This document shows, piece after piece, positions 12,893 to 25,500 of a stretch of DNA of 64,000 nt (position 1 is its first letter; each line of letters starts with the position of its first letter). Made by a program: the position numbers and the translations under genes. The stretch lies in the NCBI GenBank assembly GCA_000727475.1, contig KL647291.1, positions 968,325-1,032,324 of the forward strand, written 5' to 3'. The notes under the pieces were generated by a model. The model worked only from the letters and a program-made list of their open reading frames with translations. It made no database searches and had not been told where the DNA came from. This stretch comes from Sarcocystis neurona. Taxonomy: Eukaryota; Apicomplexa; Conoidasida; Eucoccidiorida; Sarcocystidae.

Positions 12893-13130
12893 ATGTGTGT
12901 ATGTACACACACACACACACATATATACACACACAAACAAACAAACGCACAAACAAACAAGCACACACACACACACACATACGCACATATATCTATATAT
13001 ATGTATATATCTATATATATATGCATATATACACGCATACATACATCCGCACATACCTACATGAATACATACATACATTCACGAGTACATACATACGTAC
13101 ACACATACATAATAACATACATACGTATAT
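12893..13130. repeat. CA/TA/CAAA compound microsatellite
   Basis: (CA)n runs alternate with (CAAA)n-like runs (about 12925-12965) and with (TA)n and CATA repeats. Short tyrosine/isoleucine- or histidine/threonine-rich frames here are products of the repeat and not genes. Confidence 0.9.
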
Positions 13131-13540
13131 ATCTTTGTGTTCGTGCAATACACGAGTCTAATAGCCGGGTCGAATAGTGAGCTAATTCTATACCTTAGCA
13201 CCTGGGTAGACGTATTTACACAAATACGCACATATACACATATATATCTGCTTGTGCGTAGAATGCACCAGTTCAGTACCCAGTTAATTCTAAACCTTAG
13301 TACCTGGTCAGACGTATTCGCATCAACATATACACCCATACGTGTATATCTGTCTGCGCGGAAAATACAAGGGTCTAAGAGTAAATTAATTCTGTACCTC
13401 AGTACCTGGAGAGGCGTATTCGCATTAACACACACACATACACATATATACGTGTGTTCGTAGAATAGGCGTGTCTCAGGTAACCTTTTCCATACCTTAG
13501 TCCCTGGGGACACGTATTTGCATCAACCGTGACCAACTTT
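13131..13540. repeat. Four-copy ~100 bp degenerate tandem repeat
   Basis: A unit containing TAATTCT..ACCTTAGTACCTGG..AGACGTATT..CATCAAC followed by a TA/CA-rich part recurs with the CCTTAG-like core at about 13193, 13296, 13397 and 13494, giving spacings of about 97-103 bp. Copies differ by substitutions and by microsatellite length. On the minus strand the first three units stay in one frame (13079-13513) and repeat a peptide resembling VDANT..QVLRYRIN..LDPCI; the fourth copy lies in another frame. I know no family for it. Confidence 0.85.
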
Positions 13541-16500
13541 TGTTGATCAAAAATTAGCTGTTGTTGCTTCGAAAAGCACTTCAAAAAGGAGGAACTTCTG
13601 GAAAGTCCACATTATCCCCGCGCGCATGTCAGTCTTTTCTTCCATTTTTACGTAGCTCAGTATAGCCACATTTCCCTTTAGGTACGAAAATATATATACA
13701 TACGTATGTGTACATATATCTTTCTCTTACTTAGAGGTATACTGATGTAGCTGCCTACACTCATTAATAAAAAACTTTTCGTTGTTCCTTGTTCACATGT
13801 ATGCAAACACTTGCACATGGGGGATAAATGAGTTGATACCTTCTTTCTAGCCTCTCCGCGTTTCAGCATGTATTATTATACCTGAACTACTTTGCCCCGA
13901 TACGGACATTTACGTCTGTGGGAAGCACCCTGAAGATGCACATCTCTACCGACATACATACATGCATACAGGTACACACTCATATGTGTACACCTACTCA
14001 GGAAGCCTTCTTCGGATTATGAATATACGAAGGCAAAGTAGTTGCACCTGTGTATATGCCAAAGAAACGCGGAGGGCGTCTTTTCTGTACGCGGAGCAAG
14101 CAAGCAACCTGAAGTTATCTTTCTCGTGAAAGAAATGCCCAGTCTTCTCCAGTCACTTTGGGTATTCTCTTGTAGCCTACATTAGAACAGGTAAAGGTGC
14201 TGCGTTAGCGAGCTTGTGGCGATTGCTTAATAACTCGAGGCATTCGGTCTTGTCCGTCACAATGAGGAAGGTCATTTTTTCGCCACTCGTTCCAATATCA
14301 AGTATTTCCTCCCGCTTAATTATTGCTTCTGGTGCACGACAGCAGTTTCAGTGCTTTGCTCTGTAAGTTCTTGGGGATCTAACCCCACGGAAACTGGAGA
14401 ATACCACGTGCGCGCGGATAGACAAAAATCAACGTGACACGAACGTCGGTCCGACTAAGACGTAATTTACGTATACGTCCAGGTAGGTACGTAATTATAG
14501 ACACGCATACATATGCATATCTATACACACGTGTATCACGTGCCTACACATTTGAAGATACATACATGTTCAAAAGACACGTTCGTTTGTGTATACACAT
14601 ACGTACACACGTCTGTGGCAGCCTCCTCACAAGTTACTTAAATAGCACAAAATTTATAAGCTAGACGCCAGGCACGCGCACCCCTGCTCGCGTCCCCACA
14701 TATCTTCTCAAAACCGGCACGGGTTGTGTGTCAACCTATGAAGATATGGATGAACATATTCATATATGTGTCTAGGTTGCCTTCAGTTTCAACACGTTGC
14801 ATAAGTTTGGGACTGTTTTTTGGCGTGTTTACTCCACAGTTTGCCTAGCTTGAAAATATTATACATGTTACAGTGAAAGTGTGTACGTGCTTGTTCAGCA
14901 AATTGCCGAGAAAAATCCGGGAAATAGGTGTGACCGTGGTACTCTTGCCTTCCACTCTATGCACTCGTCAAACTCAACCAAGGTACTGCGCTTGCTATCG
15001 TAAGCCCTGTTTGCATTTCACGCTGACGTGTGGCAGCTGTTCGGCTATATTCTCCGAATATGTGGAAGCTGGTCTACTACTCGGTAAACCGACATCACCG
15101 TAACAGCTCCCGCTGTATGGGGCAGCACCAGTAAAACCGTCACACCGTCAACTTCGCATCACGAATCGATACCAGCTGTGTTCGTCTCGTCGCCATTCCC
15201 CCTCCTCGTAGATTGCCGGAGCAGAAGAGTGTAAGACGAATTTTCTTCGTGTGTGCGTTACTTCGAGAACACCACTCAGCTAACCTCTCAGAATGAGATG
15301 AGAATTCTTGCCCTCCTGCATAAAGTGCTCCCCTTCTGCGTCCACGTACACATAAACCAGAGTGACTTTCTTCATGGGTTTGCACTGATCAGGAACTCCA
15401 ACGCTCGCCCAGTCCACATGTGTTTAAGGAACACTCACTCTACTCACTTGGAGAAATTAGCAGGATTTCCGCAACTCTTTGTCCGTCCACCTTTCTCACC
15501 TTCTGTCTCTTTCGGTTGCTCCTGCATGCACTGAATCCCTCGTATCCTCACTCTGAGCATGTAAACACGTATCTCCCTACAAGGGATACAGTATCCACCC
15601 TGTACTCCATACGACGTCCCCACATGGTCTCCTCGAGTATTTCTGCAGTCCCGTGTCGCAAACGTAGATAGGCCGCTTGTGCGTGGGTTTCTCTTTATTG
15701 TGTGGGTCTCCTGATCTTCACTCGCTACGTGTAAGTACACAGGAGCTTACGCAGCAGCCTTTTGCGCGGTTTACTTGACTACTACAGGCTTGTTCGCCGT
15801 CAATTTTTGAAAACAGAGAATACACCTCCCTAGTTGGTACGCGTGCGCACAACTTTACGCAAACATGTATTAGAGAAAGCTCTGTCCTAGGATTGCCGCA
15901 GACCTGTGTGCGTTCTTTCAGGTGACTACGTTCACGAGCAGAGACGTGCGTGTCTCGCAACAAGGATGCTTGACGTTTGCGCTGGTTTAACGTGACAAAT
16001 AGGATTACCTTGTCCTGCAAATAACTGCGCTCTACACATTACACAAATGTCGACATTTACCGACTTTTCTGACGTCGTGGCCAAGCGTAGAATTGTCCTA
16101 CCTACGCCCACCTGAGTTGCTGTTGGCCACAAAGTAGCGCCTTCTGTATTTTGTCCTTATTCCCATTGGCTTGGTTGCTGTGTCTGACGTAAGAAATTTT
16201 CAGATTTGACATTTGACATACCGAATTGTATACAGTCGTAGTTACATTCCGTTCTCACATAACCGTGGGCTCACAGATATACATATATATCCACATAGAG
16301 ATGCATGTATATGTAGAAATATGGATAGGCATATCTGTATATATATATATGCTCACACCTGTATCTACACCTGTGTACGCGCAGCCAGGTACACATATTT
16401 GGTCACTTCGTAATCGCCGAGTGAATTCAATTTAGAAGATCTGCACAGGCAGACCCACTGTGGCAGAAGTGCTTCGGCCGTCGCGCAGCTCCGGTAGCGT

Positions 16501-19500
16501 TGTTGTCTCCTCCGAGCACAAAAGACAAATGTTCTCCGTATATACCTGTATGTATATCCATTGAGAATGTATACCGGGCACGATTTGATTTACCTTATTA
16601 TCTGCCTCGCTGTTCCGTTTGGGCTTGAGTGTGCGCAGCGCACGAGTCCTCGTAGCCGTGGCCGGAGCGGATTACACGGCGATCCGTCGAGATTTTATGC
16701 AGACCAACAGTTTGAGCGCATCGCTTCTTTCAAAATGAAGAAGCGTACCCGTGCCACAAAGAGCAAAGACCTACGTGGGATGTGCAGCTTGTACAACCCC
16801 TGGTCATAGGCTCATTCCTCAAATATGTACGTGCCCACAATTATATGCTTTCGCATATGAAGGCGTATGCACATACACAGCTGTATGCACCCGCAATGCG
16901 CAAGCAGACACATATATTTCTAACAGGATTTCGGCTACGCCGGTCTATTGACTACCATGTATACTCAGGCGTCTGTACATAGGTGTGCACTTACAGACTT
17001 GGGCCTTTGTATGAAAATATTCGTGCATTTGGAAAAATTCATGCATACATATTATTTCCACGGGTATGTATATACATTTATGTATGTAGATATACAGACA
17101 GTGAAATAGACGGAGAGAAGAAAAAACGACTGTGCATATGCATGTACGTGTGTCCTTGTACAATTGCAGGCTCATGCGAGTGGATACGTTTTCGCAGATC
17201 CGTAGAGAATATGTACCGAGATAAGTGAAAACATAGTTTGCAGCTCGACTCCTTTTTGCAGTCAAGTTTCGACACGTGAGCTGCTCATGATATATATTAC
17301 GCGCACACGTGTATCTCCACATATCAAAGAATATCCCTACTTATGCATTCGTATGTATGTAGAGGTATATAGAGCGTTACCTATAAACATATGCTTATTC
17401 GTAGGGATACACATGGATGTAGAGTTACACAGGTCTACGTCCACGACTTACAAGGAAATGAACTGTAGTGATGGTGTCTTGCAAAGACGTATATATTTTT
17501 CTCCCTGCCCATACATATATTCATATAGAGCCACACCTATCCATACCTACGGAAACGTTCTAGACTCTGTTCACTACTAATGTACAGAGATATATATATA
17601 TATATGTATAGTGTCAACGTATTTGTGTGTTTCACACCGTGCGTGGATCCGCTCGTGTACCTTCTTCCATTTCGTTGTGCCTGGCCACTATCCCCACCTG
17701 GAACTCTTGAACATAGCTACTTTGTATGTATATCTGGCTCCTTTTCTCTCCTGCTCTTTTATTCCTCCCTCTCTCTCACGTCATACATCAGCACACATGT
17801 ATGCGGTACGTGACATCATGCGCATCTACCACTAAGTACCTACAGCCCTTGGCCGTCGCCCGCGCACCTTCTGAGGACTTTTTGTGACAGTTGAGTGTTT
17901 CTCCTTCCACTTTTGAATATCTGCCCTCTCTTTACGTTCTAGCACATGTATCGAATGATACTTGTTACGCTGCTGATCGTTGTACAACGGGGCTCTCTCT
18001 CTACCTGCAAGTCACCCCGTCCCTCAGTGTGTGTGCTTTCTTTGATGACCTGGGTGCCAGTACCCGTTCTTTTTGCTACCTCGTATCCTTCGTTCCAGTT
18101 CCTCTTTCTTAGTCTCCTGCTAATTCTTCCCTTTGTCTTTTTCCCCTTCAATTGTCTTCTTCTTCTTCTCCTTCAGGACGCCATCCTCTTCCTTCCTTCC
18201 ATCTTTTTCTTGTGGGTGGCCCTTGTTGCTTTGCGCCTGCTCAGCCGTTCGGTCCGCTTTTATCCCTGTCGTAGAGGCCGGAAGTCTGGACGTCCTTGCG
18301 TACCGGTCCTATTTTGCTGCTACCTGCGTTCACCACCTCCTCTTTCCAGATATTCTTCACGCGGCTGCGCGTACTCTCTCTTCTTCTACCGTTGCTTCTT
18401 CTGCGGCTTCCATTAGCCTGGGGACCCAAGTCTTCTCGTACGTCATGTGCATAGGTGAAGCATGTGTGAAAACTCTACAGACACGCAGGGCGACGTCTGT
18501 ATAATACATATATATATGTATCTGTATGATGTAGGCGTGAGCAGTGCCCTGACCCCTAGAGACAAGGCTTCCGTACAACTAAAAGACCTTCGATCCTTTT
18601 ACTTCCCCTTAAGCGCATGTCCGTGTGTGTACTTTTCTCTTACCGTTATGTATTCCGGCTTCTTTTTTCTTATTTTCTTCCCAAGTCCCTCCTTTCACGT
18701 CTGTTCTCTCTCTCTCTCCTCCATTTCAGTTCCTTTCCCCTTCGCGTGCATGTTTTCCTTATTCTCTCGTTTTGTATTTTTCCCTTCTTCTGTTCGCCCT
18801 TCTTTTCTCCTTCAAGGACAGGCTTTCTTTTTCTTTGCGTCTTTTGCTTGTTCCCCCCTTTTTCTCTCCCGTTTGTATCTTTCTTCCTCATATCCTTCGG
18901 GCATACTCGCCACCGAGTCTCTTCTACTTTTTTCTTGAGTCTTCCGCAACGTTGCAGTGATCACGTACTTTTCTTCATTTTCTTCTTCTTTTTCTCCTTG
19001 GTAGTCAGTCTTTACGTTGTCCCTTTCTGTTTTCCGTTATTGTTTTCCGCCTTCTGCGTCCTCCTCCTTTTTCTGTTTTTGCCCTCTTCTTCACTACTCC
19101 TTCCCTATCCTTGCGCCTTATCTTCTTCTCCACCTTCTATTCAGCATCCCCTTTTTCAGGGGTCTCGCCGCTTGCCTCCTTTTTGCCTCAGCCGCTGCCT
19201 ATTCATCTCGTTTTCCTAATCTTCTCCAGGGAATCCTATTGTCCCTTCTCTCGTTCTTTTCACCGGTCCCATCTCTCCTTCCTTCCCTCCATTCTCCAGC
19301 TCTTGAATTTTACCACGTTGGCTTCCCTTTAGTTCCCTTGACGCCCTGCTCTCTGTCGTCCTTGTCTCCGTCTCAGACCCCCCGTCTCGTTCCCTTACCT
19401 ATCTCTAGTATTGCCTTTACTCAGCCTCCTCTCCTTCTGTCTCTGTACCTCTCAAGCTGTCTCTCCTCGTCTCTCCTGACCCACTTTTTTCGTGCGCGTT

Positions 19501-19529
19501 GTACCCTCTTGAGGTTTTTTTTCTCCAAC

Positions 19530-22500
19530 TCACACCCTGGCTTCGAGAAGCTCCGCAACACTTAGAGTGAAGAAAGGGAGAAGCAGCAGTAGGATCGCGG
19601 AAGACTTTGTAGGTAAAAGATACCGTGGAGGGGCTGCTGCGGAAGCTACAGAAGAAGAAAGACCAAAGAATTTCTGCAAGGCAGGAGCCTCGCCACGAGG
19701 CAACCGCGCCATTGCCTCGAAGCCGAGACTGGCAGCAACGAGAAGCTGCATGGGGAAACCTTGCACAAGGTAAACGTTGCCTTCGTTCCTCATTCGGTCG
19801 AGCTCGACATTCTGCAAAGAACGAAAATTTCCATCTTTGTCGGATAAAGAAACTACGGGCGAAGGGTTCAACATCTTGTAGAACCGCAGCATCGTCTCTG
19901 TGGCCACTGGCAACGGTTGCCGGGCCACGTACCATCGCACGTTCTCATCGCAGGGTGGCATCGTACTGCTACCGTCATAAGCGAAAAACTCGGTGTTGGA
20001 CAGCTGGAGCATCATCATCAGCGCTTGTAAATTCAACGGCTCGTTCAGTTTTATCGTTTCTCCACCAGGTTTTCCTGAGGCAATTTGTCAAAGGACAGGA
20101 ACCATGCGCACCTGTGCTCCTGCGTGCGAACCCCATATAATACGAGAAATAGTGGCATGTAGACGTACCAAGGGGCCTGGCCCCCTCTGTGTGTTGTGGG
20201 GCTCAGGCACGTGTACGTACATGGGGAATTTATCTTTCCACGAATACGGAGGCTATGCAGAGGGTGGAGAGGTGTATACATGTTTGAAGAGGAAGAAACA
20301 TATAGCTGCGGGTGCGGAGGAAAAGATCAGGAGAGCGGACGAACTTAAACAAAGAAGAGCACTCCGTACGCGCACTCAGATATACTGACAAATATCTAAG
20401 GAAGTCTGCTGGTTTTTGTATACGCCTCCTACTGTCTATGCAGAGATAGAGGGAGAGCCAAAAGAGATGAACAAAATAAGAGCAACACAAAGGGTCTCGC
20501 GTCTGCTTCCGTATAGTGAGAAAATCAGATAAGCATGTAGATCGATTTATACACGTTCATGCGCGTATATGTGGTGAGACCGGTAAATGTGTGTTTCCGT
20601 CTTACAAAAAACTCGCAACCGAAAGGACTCTCTACTGCTCCACAGGACCCCTGTTTATTTCTGCGAGAGTCCCTTCTGGTCTTTTTAAAACTCCTTCGGG
20701 CAGCCAAGAGCGTATCCATCTGTTGCTGCTGGATCCTCGACGAACTTGACGTGTGCCATAAATTTCTATACACATCTACGTGCGTCTCTGTTCACCGGAC
20801 TCTCCCTACTCGCATCTGTACAATGGTACGCGGTTCTTGGTGGAACTCCTTCTCGTACCTGTGCCTACATGTAAATGCATATATATGTGTATACGCATAA
20901 TTGTATAAATGTGTATACATGTATGTGTGTATAAGTGTATAAAATATGTAGAGTCAAACCGGTGTGTGATTACTCGCACGCTTGTGTATATGTGTTTACA
21001 TGAGCTTATGCCACCTCCTGTGGAACTACTCGCACATACGCGGGCAGGGCTTTGATTGATGTGTTTCTATCAAACAGTCAACCCCCTTCCCAGTATTTGC
21101 CACACCTCTACTCGGTCATCGACTTAATTATGTAGGTTCACATATCGCTCTCTTTTTGGACACGAAAAAGACGTGTCTGCGACTACTTCTACTCCTTCCC
21201 CTTCCCGCACTGCGCACGCAGGTGGGCAGGAGGTGTGCCGCTGCTGTGGTGGGGCATGCATCTCTGCTTCCCCCATACAAATGTGAACCTATATACGTGC
21301 GTACGCACGCAGAAGTCGAAACTGTACACAAGTGGCCTGAGCGCACAAACACATGTATACGTATGTACAGGCAGATGTTATGAATCACACCGATACAAAC
21401 TGCACGTAAATATGTCTATGTCTATGTGCGTATTTGTATGAACGATAGGGACACACTCGTAGAGAGACGCATCTACAGATACATGTGTGCACAAACTCTA
21501 TAGTGCTACGTATGTAAGGGGCGCGTATGCATGTCTATAGACGCTTAGAAAATATACACACACACACCTTCGTGTGTACTGTGTGTCCCTCTGTACCAGT
21601 AACCGTGAGACCGCTTGCACCATAGAGGTCCTCTTCTGAACTCCACAAGTTCCTTGGCTGCCCTGACAGTCTCCTAATCTACTTCTTTTGTTCCACTCTT
21701 TTCTAAATCTCATGCATAGGCTGCTGTCTGCGGGGTAAAGTAGATATTTATCTTCCTCTTGCGTCGCATCCCTTTTATTTGCATCTGTAAAAAAATGTAC
21801 CGTCTACTCTGGGGGACGGCTTGAAGCTTCACAATGCATGCGCCCACCCGCCTCCACGCTTAGGTGCATGTTGCTTTTACTGGCTGCCCAGGAATCTGCC
21901 CCGGACGCGTTGATCTCCGCTCACGCGGAAGTTGCTAGCGATGCGTGTGACGCGATTTTCTACAGACAGAAAAGTTTTTACGAAGTCGAGAGGCAACTGG
22001 TACAGTCAAGCCACAGAGAAGACGCATGCAGAAACTCCCTTTTGTGTTCATTCTGGAGTAAACACACATCCGCACGCTCGTATATGCTTGCACACGTGCG
22101 TATAATAAGATGTTTCACATCCGTGTGCATATAGACAAAGGAGCTCCGCCAATATGTATATATTTTTGTGTATGTATGCCTGTGTGCGAGGAGAGGGGGA
22201 GTGTAACTTTAGGTTTTAGATTCTTGGGCACAACACAGAATTTTGCGTACGTGCACTTGTCTGTACGGATACACATACGTGGGGGGGTATTCCACATAGG
22301 TGGAAACCCCCAGGGAAAAATTTTCTTCCTAGAATACCAGAGCTGAGCTACTTTTTCCTGCGCGCACACGTGCATATGTAGCACTCCACCTAAAGGTACG
22401 TGGCTGTTTATAGGCGAGTGCTGCGGAGATCGTTTTTGCACCAGTATACGTGAGAGAAACGAGAATAATCCTGTCCACGTCTACGCGTGTTTGCAAATAA

Positions 22501-25500
22501 TGGCGCATGTAACATGTCCGGTCAACCACGTATTACTTGCTCGACGTCTCTCTCGCTACCAAGAGCGCCTTTTTTCTCCGACTGTCTCTGTCTGCTGTAT
22601 ATCAGCAGCTCAGGGTCCTGCTGGGCACTCAGGAAATGCTGAACGGTCCACAGAAACGTACAAGTAGGTAGAGAAAGAGGAGATGCAGAGACACGTAGAA
22701 GCGCAAAGACAGCGACAGTCACATGTAAAGAGACAGGTATATAATGCAGGGGAATTGCAGCGAGAAGGGGACAGGTAGAGGGAACAACCTTCATCATTAA
22801 ATTCTAATGGAGTTCCCTGAAGCGAGAAAGCGAGCTCTACAGAGAATAGCACAGAACTCAATCGAAACATCTACATCCACACGCAAAGGTGTACAGAGAA
22901 ATCAATCTCCGTAGATTTAGGTCGACACATACAAGGGTAGGGGAATATATGTAGACGTGCGTAGCTGCGTTGCTGCTTCCATACAACGAGCCTCTACTGC
23001 TGCTTCTTTGAGAAATGTTTTCCTTCGCTCGGGCGTGTCCTCGCCCTCCTCACTTTCAAGAAAGCTGCCGACTACTCCTGTTTTGCATGTAGCGGAAAGC
23101 TCACTTGCAGTGGCACTGCAGTTACGCCAGCGTATGTCACGCACCTCTACAACGTATACATATATATATATATATGTAGACGCATCTATGTTTACATTTC
23201 TATACATGCAAATATCTTCACACGTGTAGGAAGGAAGGATTCTGAAAGAAGCCTCAAATACAGCATGACGTAGCTACACTACCGTGTACAAAGTTGTGCG
23301 GCTGCCTTGCTAGGCACGCCATATCTTTCGTGTGTGTAGGGCTGCCACAATGCTGGGAATGAGGGAACGTAGAAACACGCAATATTAGGAAAAACTAGGA
23401 CGGAACCAACACAGGCGCAACACAAGAACCGCCGCTGCATAACACGTAGATCTCATTCTCCATATATACACATATGTATCAATATACATACATATATATA
23501 TATCTTTATTGTCGATAATATGCATGTATGTATACACACATATATGTACGTATACTCGATCTTTACACTTATACGTGTGCGTACCTGTACACCTGCGTGT
23601 GTGAGACGGTGGTGCTCCGCACCGTACACACACATCCACGCATATACATATACGAGCGCGGACGGACATATATAGGTATTTACGTTTGTATACATATACA
23701 TATATATATACATATATCTGTGAATACATCTTGTGCAGAGGCACAGTGCTTCACAATATACGTAGTGGTCCAGCCGCAGACGACATGTATGGGCGTTGCA
23801 TTTGTTGGTGCTAGGGGATCTCCTAAGGCAAGTCCCCCTGCTCTTTGGTGACGCAGTCTCCGTGTATGTTTCCTTCTGCGGGCGCAGGCACTTCCACTGC
23901 ACTACAAGCCACAGACAGACGCGACGGTGCGCGTATACATACACATGCGTCCCCACATACACATGTGTGTATGGATAGAGAGATATACTGCGTGCATCTG
24001 ACCATACGCGAATAACGACCTGTAGCTAGTAAAAGCACTGCTGTGTATTTTGGGTGAACTCGCACACATCTACATGCGCAGTTTATCTTCACATGTGTGT
24101 ACACCTGCACGCATATATCCGAGCGGATTCACGTGTATACGTATAATGCGGAGCGCATATACATCTATGTGAATATAGACATATATACATACATGTACAT
24201 ACACGTGTATCACTACGCGCCTACCTGCGCATATATGTACACATATAGATATTCGCGTTCACGTCTGCATTCACAGATGTGTATTCGACCACACTGGTGG
24301 ATATTTGTGTCACGCCGTTCACGCATTTATATATGTATATGTCGCTTTTGGGATATCTACGTATGAACGCACTCGTACGTAGTTGCCCGGCACTGGTGCT
24401 GCAAGCAGTGTACACACGAATCCACGTAGACGCATAACCCAGGAACGGCTTCTGGTGACCGTAGTCCCGAGTGGAAGAGAACTGACAAAGTTTTCTCTGC
24501 AACCTAGCCTGTAACTTGGCAGCCGAAATACCGCTTCTGCAGGTCTGTGAAGACCCGCTGGGTTTTAACTGCTAATCTATCTATACAAATATATGTATGT
24601 GTGTGTAGATGAATAGAAACAGGTAGTAAAAAGAACGCAGGCCTCACATTTGTTATCACGGCGGTGGTCTTCGTAAAATACTGTGGTACGTTTTGAAGTG
24701 AGCGTCGTACTTACCGATCCGTCTCTCTATACGCGAGTACAAAAAGTCCAAGTGGCGTTTATATGTCAAAAGAAGGAGGCGGCGGATCGGTAAGTATGAC
24801 GCTCACTTCAAAACGTACCACAGTACTTTACGAAGACCACCGCCGTGATAACAAATGTGAGGCCTGCGCCCTCTGTGCATGTGTGTGTGTGCGAGTATAT
24901 TTCATAGAATAATACCACATACGCATTTGTGGGTAATTCATACTAGTAGCCTAGTAGACGGATTGTCGGTTGCTCCGAAGGAAGCAATCTACACATTTGG
25001 ACAGTTTGGGAGCAGGTGGACACGTGTTTATTTACGCATGTAAACACGTGTGTATTCGGACACATAGACACAGACGTGTGTGCACGGACACTCAGATTCT
25101 GTCAACTGTTTTGTTTTGCGTACTCTTTCTGATAACGATTTTTCAGACGAGACCTGGGTCCACATATAAATCCACATATGTGTATATGTGTCCATTATGG
25201 ATTTATTTTAGTAAACGTCTTTTCTCCTAATAGGTGGCCTCCATATATCCAAACAGAGTAAGAGAAGCACCTATTGATGTGTGTGACCGGATGCGTGTAT
25301 AAAGACACAGACACACATATGTACACCTGTATACGTGTATCTAACTTTGCTAAGATTGGCGTTTTGTGCTAACGCGGTCCTTGCAATTTTTTAAGAACGA
25401 GGATCCTTCTAATTAACTAGCTGACAATACACACATGTATGTATACATATATATATATATATGTATCTATACGTAAATGTACACTCGTACAGGTGTGTAT

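Larger units (their letters stand above)
11650..19500. other. Long spacer with no confident gene
   Basis: I found no protein family and no convincing exon chain here. Contents are unique sequence of ordinary composition (11.7-12.8 kb; 14.0-16.2 kb), CA/TA microsatellites (12.89-13.13 kb), a ~100 bp tandem repeat (13.13-13.55 kb), further TA-rich patches (16.2-17.6 kb) and a long plus-strand pyrimidine-rich stretch (about 17.9-19.5 kb) lying 3' of the minus-strand carbonic-anhydrase-like gene. Open frames in the pyrimidine-rich part are Phe/Leu/Ser-rich and look compositional. Confidence 0.45.

Noticed and set aside
12834..13161. Tyr/Ile/His-rich frames on both strands
   Set aside because: They are translations of CA/TA microsatellites with no other support.
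17880..19560. Phe/Leu/Ser-rich plus-strand frames of 120-200 codons suggesting a membrane protein
   Set aside because: The region is simply pyrimidine-rich on the plus strand; all frames look alike and no family motif or exon structure is visible.
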